Origin: Marinobacter sp. | GTDB taxonomy: Bacteria; Pseudomonadota; Gammaproteobacteria; Pseudomonadales; Oleiphilaceae | Direction of reading: 5' to 3' | Assembly (NCBI RefSeq): GCF_014859525.1 | Contig: NZ_JACUUB010000022.1 | Span: 1-37,299, forward strand | DNA length: 37,299 nucleotides | Shown: piece after piece, positions 30,403-37,299 of the stretch | Numbering within the stretch: position 1 is the first letter of the stretch | Layout of the letters: each line of letters opens with the position of its first letter | Notes under the pieces: model-generated | The model's database searches: none | The model's input: the letters and a program-made list of their open reading frames with translations, nothing else | What the model was told of the DNA's origin: nothing | Position numbers and translations under genes: made by a program

Positions 30403-32915
30403 TCCGATAACCAGTCCACTATTTCCTTAAACGGAAGCGGTCTGGTCAGGATGTACCCCTGAATCAGATCGCAACCCATCTCTTCGAGCAGTTTTAAAGT
30501 GATCTCATCCTCAACGCCTTCGGCAACCACGGTGTAACCCAGACTGTGGCACATCTCGATGGTGGTGCGCACGATCACCCGATCCTCTTCACGGCCTGAC
30601 AGCTCGGTAATCAGCGAACGGTCAATTTTGATCTCACTGGCCGGCAGTTGCTTGATATAAGAGAGCGAAGAATAACCGGACCCGAAGTCGTCGATGGAAA
30701 GAGGAATGCCGGTGGCTTTCAGGGAGTTTAGAGCTTTCAGTGAGTTTAGTGGATCTTGCATCATGGAGGTCTCGGTGACCTCGAAGGAGATGGCCCCGGT
30801 GTGATGGTGGTAGCTCTGCATCAGGCGCTGAACAAACACTGCAAAATCCGGTTCTCTCAGGTTGTTGGGAGAAATGTTCACAGCGATGCCCGTCTCAAAC
30901 CCGAGCTCTAGTAACCGGCTGCGCATGTTCAGGGCTTCTTGCAATACCCAACGGGTAAGGGGTTTGATCAGCCCGCTTTGTTCAGCCAGGGCAATTAATT
31001 CGTCCGCTCGCACGGGAGGCTTTCGTTCGGGCCACCGGATCAGTGCTTCAAAGCCTTCAATGTTGCCAGACTTCAGTGACATTTTGGGCTGCAGATAGAG
31101 CGCCAGGCCATTGTTGTCGATGGCGTGTCTGAGCTCGGAGACCAGCGTTAAGCGCTCTGCGCTGTATGAGTCCTTGGCCGGTTTGTAATAAGCGATACCT
31201 CGCTCCCGTGCCCGTTTCGAGCCTTCAGCAATCATTGCCCGGCGAATCAGCGTGCTCCCGTCGGCGCCGTGCTCGGGGTAAAAGGCAACGCCCAGTTGTG
31301 GGCTGAGCGGCACTTGCATGCCCAGGAAGTCCATGGGGTAGCGCACTTCCTCAATGCTGCGCAGTACAGCCCGGTGCGCGGCTTCGGCCTCACGGGCATC
31401 CACCAGAAAAGCGAAGGTTTGCGGGTCGAGGTTGGCCAGGTAAAAATTACGAACGTCGGATTGCTCAATGGCGATGGCACCCGGTACATCCCGGATAACG
31501 GCATTAAAGTGTTTGGACGCCAGCTCCAGAATTCGATCAGTATTGCGGTGGCCCAAGGTTTTGGTGACCGAATTGAGATTGTTCAGATGAATCACCGCAA
31601 TGCCGTAGCGTTCTTGTTCACTGGCCTGGATCAGTTCGCTCAGTCTCATCTCATAACTGCTGCGATTGGGTAGACCGGTCAATGGATTATGCAGGGCCAG
31701 GTCCATCAGCCGGAGTTCGGCGGCCCGTCGGGCCTCGAGTGCCCGCAGTTCGGCCTCCCGGGCCAGTACTTTATCCTGCCGCTCTCGGTAGATCCTTACC
31801 GCGAGTGCCAAACTCAGCAAGATGGCTTCCAGAGCCGAGCCAATCTGCATACCGTAGGCGGTAATAAAATGATTGGGTATCAGGCCGTATTTGTTGGCGC
31901 CAGTGATGGCACTGCCCAGCGTGAGGGCACCCCAGGCGAGCGTGTAATAAACGGCCTGGGGATTGCCTCTGGCCCACTGTAATGGCCCGACAACCGTCAG
32001 CAGCAGACAACTGGGAATGGCCAGGGCAACGGTCAGTCGGCTGCCGGTACTGTAGTCGACAACAAAAGTCACCGCGGCCACCAGGAGATTGGCGGCAATG
32101 GTCAATAGTATCAGCCGGTTCAGGATGGGGCTGGAGCGATCGAGCCTGAGGAACGATCGTGAAAACAGCAAGGTGAAGACCATGGCGAAGGGCACGGTCA
32201 GTAACATGGCCCGGTTCTGAATGGCGGGCAGGTCTGGCCAAAGCAGTTGGTAGGTGATGCCGTTCAGACTACCGACCAGGATCAGGTATCCAAAGGTGGA
32301 CAGCACGTACAGTAAGTAAACCCGTTCTCGCAAGGCCAGAAAGACAAACAAGTTGAAGCAGATCACCGTAATCAGGATGCCGTAATAACCGGCGTGCAGC
32401 TGGCTTTCGGTGGATGCTTTCTCAAAGTAGCTGCGGCTGTTCCAGAGTTTCAGTGGAACCTGCATGGCCCCTTCGGTTTCGATGCGCAGCAGTATTTGAT
32501 AGTTCTGATCTGGCTGCAATTGAAACGGAAACAGAAAGTGGGGGTGTTTGACCGGGCGTTCCAGAAACGGTTTTTGGTCACCGGTGCTTACATGGCGGAT
32601 GATGTTGCCATCCTGAATCAGATAGAAATCAATGTAATCCAGTTGCGGGTAACTGATTTCAAGCAGCGTAATCAGTTCCGGATTGTGGACCGGAAAGCGC
32701 AGCCAGATGTGATCGCGAATGTAGCCAAAGTTTGGGGTTTCCTCCGACAACACCTGCCATTGGGCAGAGCTCAGTGCCTGCTCGGGGGTTAGCTGGACAT
32801 CTGGCGACAACCTCAGGTAGTCCATCGCAGGAACATAGGAAGGGTTGGCCGCCTGTGTGTTCAGCGGCAGCGCCAGGCACAGAAGCAGCAGAGCCAGTAG
32901 CTTAGCCGGATTCAT
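30369..32915 (-). CDS. Membrane receptor with 7TM-DISM module, degenerate GGDEF and intact EAL (c-di-GMP phosphodiesterase)
   Basis: An 848-residue protein. A signal peptide spans about 1-22 (LPLNTQA-A), followed by a periplasmic 7TMR-DISMED2 domain (about 30-165), seven membrane helices (about 180-375), a coiled linker rich in Arg/Glu/Ala, GGDEF-like (about 400-565) and EAL (about 590-840) domains. The GGDEF signature is replaced by LDPQTFAF, so no cyclase activity is expected. The EAL catalytic set is complete: EAL at Glu623, VNIS, EVTE, DDFGSGYSS, IKIDRSL and EGVE. It should degrade c-di-GMP in response to a periplasmic ligand. The ATG at 32915 gives the best signal peptide; a GTG at 32924 is possible. 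It is a paralogue in build of the gene at 15051. Its 3' end overlaps tesB. Confidence 0.9.
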   Translation of the reverse strand: MNPAKLLALLLLCLALPLNTQAANPSYVPAMDYLRLSPDVQLTPEQALSSAQWQVLSEETPNFGYIRDHIWLRFPVHNPELITLLEISYPQLDYIDFYLIQDGNIIRHVSTGDQKPFLERPVKHPHFLFPFQLQPDQNYQILLRIETEGAMQVPLKLWNSRSYFEKASTESQLHAGYYGILITVICFNLFVFLALRERVYLLYVLSTFGYLILVGSLNGITYQLLWPDLPAIQNRAMLLTVPFAMVFTLLFSRSFLRLDRSSPILNRLILLTIAANLLVAAVTFVVDYSTGSRLTVALAIPSCLLLTVVGPLQWARGNPQAVYYTLAWGALTLGSAITGANKYGLIPNHFITAYGMQIGSALEAILLSLALAVRIYRERQDKVLAREAELRALEARRAAELRLMDLALHNPLTGLPNRSSYEMRLSELIQASEQERYGIAVIHLNNLNSVTKTLGHRNTDRILELASKHFNAVIRDVPGAIAIEQSDVRNFYLANLDPQTFAFLVDAREAEAAHRAVLRSIEEVRYPMDFLGMQVPLSPQLGVAFYPEHGADGSTLIRRAMIAEGSKRARERGIAYYKPAKDSYSAERLTLVSELRHAIDNNGLALYLQPKMSLKSGNIEGFEALIRWPERKPPVRADELIALAEQSGLIKPLTRWVLQEALNMRSRLLELGFETGIAVNISPNNLREPDFAVFVQRLMQSYHHHTGAISFEVTETSMMQDPLNSLKALNSLKATGIPLSIDDFGSGYSSLSYIKQLPASEIKIDRSLITELSGREEDRVIVRTTIEMCHSLGYTVVAEGVEDEITLKLLEEMGCDLIQGYILTRPLPFKEIVDWLSDQPSRSRISAS

Positions 32916-33024
32916 CAGAGTCACAGGTTACCGTTTATTGTCGTTATTCTTTGGAGTATGGCCTGTCGCCGAAGGCGTCTCAAGCGCCATTAGCCGGCAA
33001 TTTGGTAACTTTTGTAAAGAAAGG

Positions 33025-33471
33025 TCAAATCCGGTTAATCCAGTTTTTTGCCCAGATCACCGCCTCAGCTTCAGGCTCCAGGGTCTCCAGAGCGTCAATC
33101 TTCAGCGATTCCCCGACCTTGCGGGCACAGGTTTCGTACAGCGCCTCTTCCATCAGTGCGCCGGCGCCACAAAAGGTATCACCATAGGAGCTGTCGCCCA
33201 GCACAATTATGCCAAACGGTCGCCCGGGCTGTTGCGGCAACTGGTCTCGCAGGTCGATGTAGAAGGGTAGAAGATTGGGCGGTACCTCACCTTGTCCGGT
33301 GGTGGATGTACACACCAGAAGGGCGTCGTTGTTGTCGGTGATGTCCTGCAGTTGCGGATCTTCCAGCACCCGCACCTGGTGCCCGTTGGCCTCCAGTTCC
33401 TCGCCGACCTTGCGGGCGGTCAGCAAGGCGCCGCCGTACACGCTACCCACCAGAATTCGAATTGCTGCCAT
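33025..33471 (-). CDS. MioC-like flavodoxin
   Basis: A 148-residue FMN-binding flavodoxin-fold protein. The first strand and phosphate loop are ILVGSVYGGALLTA, the second loop is VCTSTTGQGEVP, and the third FMN contact region is VLGDSSYGDTFCGAG; these resemble MioC rather than classical flavodoxin. Such proteins act as small electron carriers; E. coli MioC is linked to biotin synthase activity. The ATG at 33471 has AGG about 8 bp upstream and starts at the conserved strand; a start at 33513 would add an unrelated tail. It is monocistronic on the minus strand. Confidence 0.88.
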   Translation of the reverse strand: MAAIRILVGSVYGGALLTARKVGEELEANGHQVRVLEDPQLQDITDNNDALLVCTSTTGQGEVPPNLLPFYIDLRDQLPQQPGRPFGIIVLGDSSYGDTFCGAGALMEEALYETCARKVGESLKIDALETLEPEAEAVIWAKNWINRI

Positions 33472-33501
33472 GTGATTACCTGTGTTTGTTCGACATTGTG
33501 A

Positions 33502-33546
33502 CCGACCGGCCAAGCGCGCCTGATCATAACGAGGGTGGCCGGTCGG
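33502..33546. repeat. 11-bp inverted repeat between the MioC-like gene and pit
   Basis: CCGACCGGCCA (33502-33512) and TGGCCGGTCGG (33536-33546) are perfect inverted copies separated by 23 bp. It lies in the 336-bp divergent gap, about 35 bp upstream of the MioC-like start, so it could be an operator or a structured leader. A second, shorter repeat AGGCGGC/GCCGCCT lies at 33563-33590. The rest of this gap up to the pit promoter shows nothing further. Confidence 0.5.
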
Positions 33547-33732
33547 CTCAAGTTGTGTTGTCAGGCGGCCCTGCCTGAACTGAGCCGCCTCGGAACCGGG
33601 GGCGACATTGTTGATGCATTCACCGGCCGTGTGATCGTTGTCTTACCTGCGTTTGGGCAGTGTGCGTCAAAGCGTGTAGCAGTTGCAGGCTCTTTTCCCA
33701 GAAATGTAATGTCGGCCTGTATGTCAGTTATG

Positions 33733-33761
33733 TTTCAATTTTATGGCAAAAATTTTATAGT
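33733..33761 (+). promoter_or_regulatory. Candidate promoter of the phosphate transporter gene
   Basis: TTTCAA (33733-33738), a 17-bp spacer and TATAGT (33756-33761) lie 47 bp before the start codon, in an AT-rich stretch. A clear Pho box is not seen, in keeping with the usual constitutive expression of PiT transporters. Confidence 0.5.
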
Positions 33762-33807
33762 TGGCGCCCGCGGCGAGATTGCCCAAATCCTACTCTGTTC
33801 ATAAGAG

Positions 33808-35385
33808 ATGACCATTGATATGGCTCGTTCCAGTAGCTTTATGGATACCCTTCTAACCAGCCCCTCCACGGAACGGTATCGGGTCGGTTTCAGCGTGCTG
33901 TTCCTGCTTTGCGTCTGGTTAATCGTTGGTGCCTTCAGCCAAGGCTTGCCCAACAACATGTTGTTGATGGCCGCCGCGGTTATCGGTGGCTACATGGCAA
34001 TCAACATTGGTGCCAATGATGTCGCAAACAACGTCGGCCCGGCAGTAGGTTCCGGTGCCTTGTCGCTGGGCGCCGCCGTGTTGCTGGCGGCCGTCTTTGA
34101 AGCTGGCGGCGCGATTATCGCGGGCGGTGATGTGGTGTCTACCATCAAAGGCGGCATCATTGACCCGACCAGTCTGGATGATCCCCGGGCGTTTGTCTGG
34201 CTGATGACGGCGGCGCTGTTGGCAGGGGCATTATGGTTGAACATGGCCACCTGGATGGGAGCCCCGGTGTCTACCACACACTCTATCGTTGGTGGTGTGC
34301 TGGGTGCGGGCATTGCCGCTGGCGGCTGGGCCATCGCCGACTGGTCGGTGATGGGCCGGATTGTTGCCAGCTGGGTGATTTCTCCAGTGCTGGGTGGCAT
34401 TCTGGCGGCGCTGTTCCTGTTTGCCATCAAGAAAACCGTGCTTTACCGGCAAAATCTGGTGTCCTCGGCCCGGACCTTTGTGCCTTGGCTGGTGGCCATT
34501 ATGGCGTGGGCGTTTGGCACCTACCTGATGATCAAAGGCGTGAGCCAGCTGGTCAAGGTGACGTTTATGCAGGCTTCGATGATTGGCCTGGCGATTGCTG
34601 TTGTGGTCTTTTTCATCATGCGCACTTTGGCTGGCCGCCGGGCCGCAACCATGGAAAACAGTATCAAAGGCGTCAACGCTCTGTTTACCTGGCCGCTGAT
34701 TTTTGCGGCGGCGCTGTTGAGTTTTGCTCACGGTGCCAACGATGTCGCCAATGCCATCGGTCCTCTGGCGGCGATTAATGATGCCATTCAGGCTGGCGGT
34801 GGCGTGGTCACGACGGCCAGCATCCCGTTGTGGATCATGTTGATTGGTGCCTTTGGGCTTGCCGTGGGCCTGATGCTGTTTGGGCCAAGGCTGATCAAGA
34901 CGGTGGGCAGCGAGATTACCGAACTCGACAAGACCCGGGCTTTTTGTATTGCCTTGTCTGCGGCCCTGACGGTGATTCTGGCCTCCCAGCTGGGCCTGCC
35001 GGTCAGTTCCACGCACATTGCCATCGGTGGCGTGTTTGGTGTCGGGTTTTTGCGGGAGTACCTGAAGTCCAACTACGCAACTCAGCTGCACAAGATTATG
35101 GAGCATCACGAGCCGGCGGAGCAGGAACGTTTGAAGCCATTCCTGGATAACTTCCGCAATGCCTCGGTCGAAGAGATGGAATACCTGCTAAAACAGGCCA
35201 AAAAGAAGAAGGCTCAGGTGCCGCTGTCGAAATCCGAGCACAAGCGCCTGAAGAAGATCTATAAGGAAGAAATGGTCAAGCGCTCACACCTGTTCAGGAT
35301 CGCCGCTGCGTGGATTATTACGGTACCGGCGTCTGCTCTGATGGCCGCGTTCCTGTTCTTCGCCCTGCGTGGGTTGATGATCTGA
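33808..35385 (+). CDS. PiT-family inorganic phosphate transporter
   Basis: A 525-residue membrane transporter. The PHO-4 signature occurs twice in inverted-repeat halves: GANDVANNVGPAVGSGAL (about 68-85) and GANDVANAIGPLAAI (about 309-323). About eleven helices are visible. The conserved APVSTTHSIVGG and LPVSSTHIAIGG segments are also duplicated. The cytoplasmic loop near 420-490 is long, very charged and Lys-rich, before a final helix. PiT proteins import phosphate (often as metal phosphate) using the proton or sodium gradient. The ATG at 33808 is the most upstream start with a partial ribosome site (AAGAG). The position supports a low-affinity partner to the Pho system controlled by PhoBR in this window. 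A hairpin after the stop ends the unit. Confidence 0.93.
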   Translation: MTIDMARSSSFMDTLLTSPSTERYRVGFSVLFLLCVWLIVGAFSQGLPNNMLLMAAAVIGGYMAINIGANDVANNVGPAVGSGALSLGAAVLLAAVFEAGGAIIAGGDVVSTIKGGIIDPTSLDDPRAFVWLMTAALLAGALWLNMATWMGAPVSTTHSIVGGVLGAGIAAGGWAIADWSVMGRIVASWVISPVLGGILAALFLFAIKKTVLYRQNLVSSARTFVPWLVAIMAWAFGTYLMIKGVSQLVKVTFMQASMIGLAIAVVVFFIMRTLAGRRAATMENSIKGVNALFTWPLIFAAALLSFAHGANDVANAIGPLAAINDAIQAGGGVVTTASIPLWIMLIGAFGLAVGLMLFGPRLIKTVGSEITELDKTRAFCIALSAALTVILASQLGLPVSSTHIAIGGVFGVGFLREYLKSNYATQLHKIMEHHEPAEQERLKPFLDNFRNASVEEMEYLLKQAKKKKAQVPLSKSEHKRLKKIYKEEMVKRSHLFRIAAAWIITVPASALMAAFLFFALRGLMI

Positions 35386-35393
35386 CCATTCAT

Positions 35394-35415
35394 GCGGGGC
35401 TGGTTACCGCCCCGC
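35394..35415 (+). terminator. Probable terminator after the phosphate transporter gene
   Basis: GCGGGGC (35394-35400) and GCCCCGC (35409-35415) form a 7-bp stem, with extra GGT/ACC pairing inside the loop. The tail TGTTTGG is short, so the terminator is moderate. Confidence 0.6.
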
Positions 35416-35486
35416 TGTTTGGCCATACTATGGCTATTGCGCGGAGCGGGTTTGCTCTGCCGTCGTCCACCTTCGGAGAATCAATA

Positions 35487-35753
35487 ATGAGTTCATCTTC
35501 CGAGAGCCGTCAGGCCAAGATGATTGAAGAGTTGCGGGTGTTCATCAAGAAGGTCATGAGCGAACCTACCATTGCGGTCAAATCCATGGATATTGCCCGC
35601 AAGTACAAGGGCGAGCCCAACTCGGATGAGCTGATCGCCCGTGAGATCAGTGCCAATACCACCATACGTATTCCGGAAAACTGGAGCGAGGCAGACAAGA
35701 TGTTTCTGGAGATTCTGCACGAAGTGCTGGATGACGAAGAGGCTATGTACTGA
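35487..35753 (+). CDS. Small acidic protein of unknown function
   Basis: An 88-residue protein that I do not recognise. It is acidic at the C-terminus (LEILHEVLDDEEAMY) and helix-rich, with a charged, Lys-containing middle (IKKVMSEPTIAVKSMDIARKYKG). It has no membrane segment or Cys. GGAG lies about 8 bp before the ATG at 35487, and the frame has protein-like composition, so it is probably real. It begins about 70 bp after the transporter's hairpin and may be read through from it or from its own promoter. It has no obvious partner nearby. Confidence 0.72.
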   Translation: MSSSSESRQAKMIEELRVFIKKVMSEPTIAVKSMDIARKYKGEPNSDELIAREISANTTIRIPENWSEADKMFLEILHEVLDDEEAMY

Positions 35754-35786
35754 TTTAGCTTTGGTGTCGGGCAGGGTGTGCGGGAC

Positions 35787-35803
35787 GCCTTTCCAAGAAA
35801 GGC
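35787..35803. repeat. Small hairpin between convergent genes
   Basis: GCCTTTC (35787-35793) and GAAAGGC (35797-35803) are perfect 7-bp arms with a 3-nt loop between the small acidic gene and panP. No T run follows, so a terminator role is only possible. Confidence 0.4.
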
Positions 35804-35844
35804 TGTTAAGTGCATGGCGATGGGGTCGAACAGTGGCGCTGGAT

Positions 35845-37299
35845 TCAGGCTTGTTGAGCTGTTTTTTGATTCTGCTGTAACACGGCCTCTGCCATCTGAT
35901 TCAAGATCTTCATCTCATCTTCGATACCTTTCTCCCCCGATAACTCCTGTTGTTCCTTCAGGATATCTTCCAATATCTCCGCTGTGGTTAACGGGTTGGC
36001 CAGCACCACCCGGAACACGATGCAGGGGAAGTGATAGTAACGAGCGGGCTCCAGCCGGGTTCGGGATACGAACGCTTTACCGCGCTCCCGCTGGGTTTTC
36101 TGGATGAACTTGGTGATTCGGTTCAGGCAGGTGTTCACCTTTTCGGCCTGGAGTTCGTCGGCCACTGCAAGTGCCTGCTGGGCAATGGCGGGGCAGTAGC
36201 GGTAGGTCAGGATGTTCAGTTCGGGCCGGGTGACCAATTCAAAGTCCGGCTGCTCATTAATCATCTGAGCAAAGGTCGCGGCTTTTTCGATGCCCTGGTC
36301 TATCAGAATTTCGTAGCCTTCCCGGGCCAGGATTTTCAGGCCCGAGTGGATCAGCATGGACATGCCCGGGCGGGAGCCTTCGAGGGTGGTGCTGCCGAGG
36401 TCTCTGGAGCCTTTGCGGATGATGTACTGGGCGTGGTGTTCTACTGCGCTGGCCAAGCTGGGGTCTTTGAACACAACCAAACCGACACCCATGGGCACGT
36501 ACAGTTGTTTGTGGGCATCGAAGGTTACCGAGTCGGCGTTCTCGATGCCTCGCAATAAGTGCCGGTAGGTACGCGAGAACAGGGTTGGGCCACCCCAGGC
36601 GGCGTCTACGTGGAAGTGGGCACCGAATTCTCGGGCGATGTCGGCCATGGCGTCCAGTGGGTCGACGTTGCCGGTTTCGGTGGTGCCAGCCACGCCGCAG
36701 ATGGCCATGACTTTGATTTTCTGTTTCTGCAATTCCAGGCATTTGTCGCGCAGGGCGTCGGTCTGGATGCAGTTGTTGTCGTCGGTGTCTACCGGTACCA
36801 GAGCGTCACGGCCCAGGCCGAGGACGTCGGCGGCCTTGCGCAGGGAGTAGTGGCCGCGTTTGGAGACGACAATGGCGGCGCCTTCGTAGCCATAGTATTT
36901 CAGTGCCCGGAACAGGCCTTCCTCGTGCAGGCCACGAAAGCTGCCTTCGGCTGGAAAGGCGCGGTTGCGGGCGACCCACAGGGCGGTCAGGTTGGCAACG
37001 GTGCCGCCGGAACACATGGCGCCGAGAGTATGCCGGGGGTCGTGCATCCATTTGCGGTAAAAAGAGCCGTCTTGCTGATACACCAGCCGGTGAATCATGC
37101 CCAGTACCTGACGCTCCATGGGTGTAAAGGCCTTGGAGGTTTCGGTTTTGACCAGGTTCTGGTTCAGGGCAATCATGATTTTGGACAGCGGCAGCATGAA
37201 ATAGGGCAGCGCCGAGGTCATGTGGCCGATGAAGGCGGGTGACGCGGTGTGGACCGAGTTGGCCACCAGTTTGTCGAGCAGAAACTGGGCTTGCTCTGA
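35845..37299 (-). CDS. panP: Pyridoxal-dependent aspartate 1-decarboxylase PanP (5' end outside window)
   Basis: A 484-residue C-terminal part of a group II PLP-dependent decarboxylase; the frame stays open to the window edge, so the N-terminus is missing (full PanP proteins have about 540 residues). The PLP-binding Lys is in FDAHKQLYVPMG, the cofactor Asp is in HVDAAWGG, and the His region is AMCSGGTVANLTALW. ANSVHTASPAFIGHMTSALP and NQNLVKTETSKAFTPMERQ are very close to the PanP type described in Vibrio and Marinobacter. That enzyme makes beta-alanine from aspartate for pantothenate and coenzyme A, replacing pyruvoyl-type PanD. A glutamate decarboxylase role is less likely but not excluded. 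No other pan gene is in the window. Confidence 0.85.
   Translation of the reverse strand, partial: SEQAQFLLDKLVANSVHTASPAFIGHMTSALPYFMLPLSKIMIALNQNLVKTETSKAFTPMERQVLGMIHRLVYQQDGSFYRKWMHDPRHTLGAMCSGGTVANLTALWVARNRAFPAEGSFRGLHEEGLFRALKYYGYEGAAIVVSKRGHYSLRKAADVLGLGRDALVPVDTDDNNCIQTDALRDKCLELQKQKIKVMAICGVAGTTETGNVDPLDAMADIAREFGAHFHVDAAWGGPTLFSRTYRHLLRGIENADSVTFDAHKQLYVPMGVGLVVFKDPSLASAVEHHAQYIIRKGSRDLGSTTLEGSRPGMSMLIHSGLKILAREGYEILIDQGIEKAATFAQMINEQPDFELVTRPELNILTYRYCPAIAQQALAVADELQAEKVNTCLNRITKFIQKTQRERGKAFVSRTRLEPARYYHFPCIVFRVVLANPLTTAEILEDILKEQQELSGEKGIEDEMKILNQMAEAVLQQNQKTAQQA

Noticed and set aside
1..37299. CRISPR arrays, tRNA or rRNA genes, insertion sequences and attachment sites
   Set aside because: No regular direct repeats, cloverleaf-like segments, transposase genes or integrase genes were found by reading both strands.

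Overview
The window looks like chromosomal DNA of a Marinobacter-like marine gammaproteobacterium. The protein sequences are closest in style to Marinobacter and Pseudomonas. The order rubredoxin / rubredoxin reductase / ubiC / ubiA / phoB / phoR / response regulator resembles, from memory, the phoBR neighbourhood of Pseudomonas. The combination of rubredoxin and its reductase, FadE, TesB and a PanP-type aspartate decarboxylase fits a lipid- or alkane-using marine bacterium. I see no insertion sequences, phage genes, integrases, tRNA or rRNA genes, or CRISPR arrays, so this reads as core genome with a few accessory genes.

Layout. 1-1060: the tail of an unrecognised gene converges on a minus-strand RNA gene (about 205-469) that has the hallmarks of the CsrB/RsmZ family of CsrA/RsmA-sequestering RNAs, with a GacA-type upstream site and a VanZ-like gene behind it. 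1153-7766: cysZ, rapA, fadE and crcB on the plus strand. 7830-9253: a cold-shock gene with a long leader and a Yip1-family membrane protein, each closed by a strong terminator. 9318-14582: a minus-strand operon of a divergent phosphoketolase-family enzyme followed by a P-type cation ATPase, behind a site that fits a class II FNR/Anr promoter. 14774-17660: an orphan PAAR protein converging on a membrane EAL protein. 17888-22460: a PBP7-type endopeptidase, a half-length asparaginase-fold protein, RsuA, a YdjM-like membrane protein and an MltB-type lytic transglycosylase. 22674-27806: a REC-domain regulator, then on the minus strand phoR, phoB (behind a Pho box), ubiA, ubiC and hpt. 28084-30402: rubredoxin, rubredoxin reductase and tesB. 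30369-37299: a second membrane EAL protein, a MioC-like flavodoxin, a PiT phosphate transporter, a small acidic protein and the 3' part of panP.

Themes. Phosphate handling is represented twice (PhoBR and PiT). Cyclic-di-GMP turnover is represented by two receptors of the same build (periplasmic sensor, seven membrane helices, degenerate GGDEF, intact EAL) and perhaps by a regulator with a PilZ-like tail. Post-transcriptional control is represented by the CsrB-like RNA. Low-oxygen metabolism may be represented by the phosphoketolase/ATPase operon. Cell-wall turnover is represented by PbpG and MltB, and fatty-acid oxidation by FadE and TesB. The observations I consider most worth following are the CsrB-like RNA, the FNR-type promoter of the phosphoketolase/ATPase operon, and the 24-bp palindrome that supplies the last codons and stops of two convergent genes.
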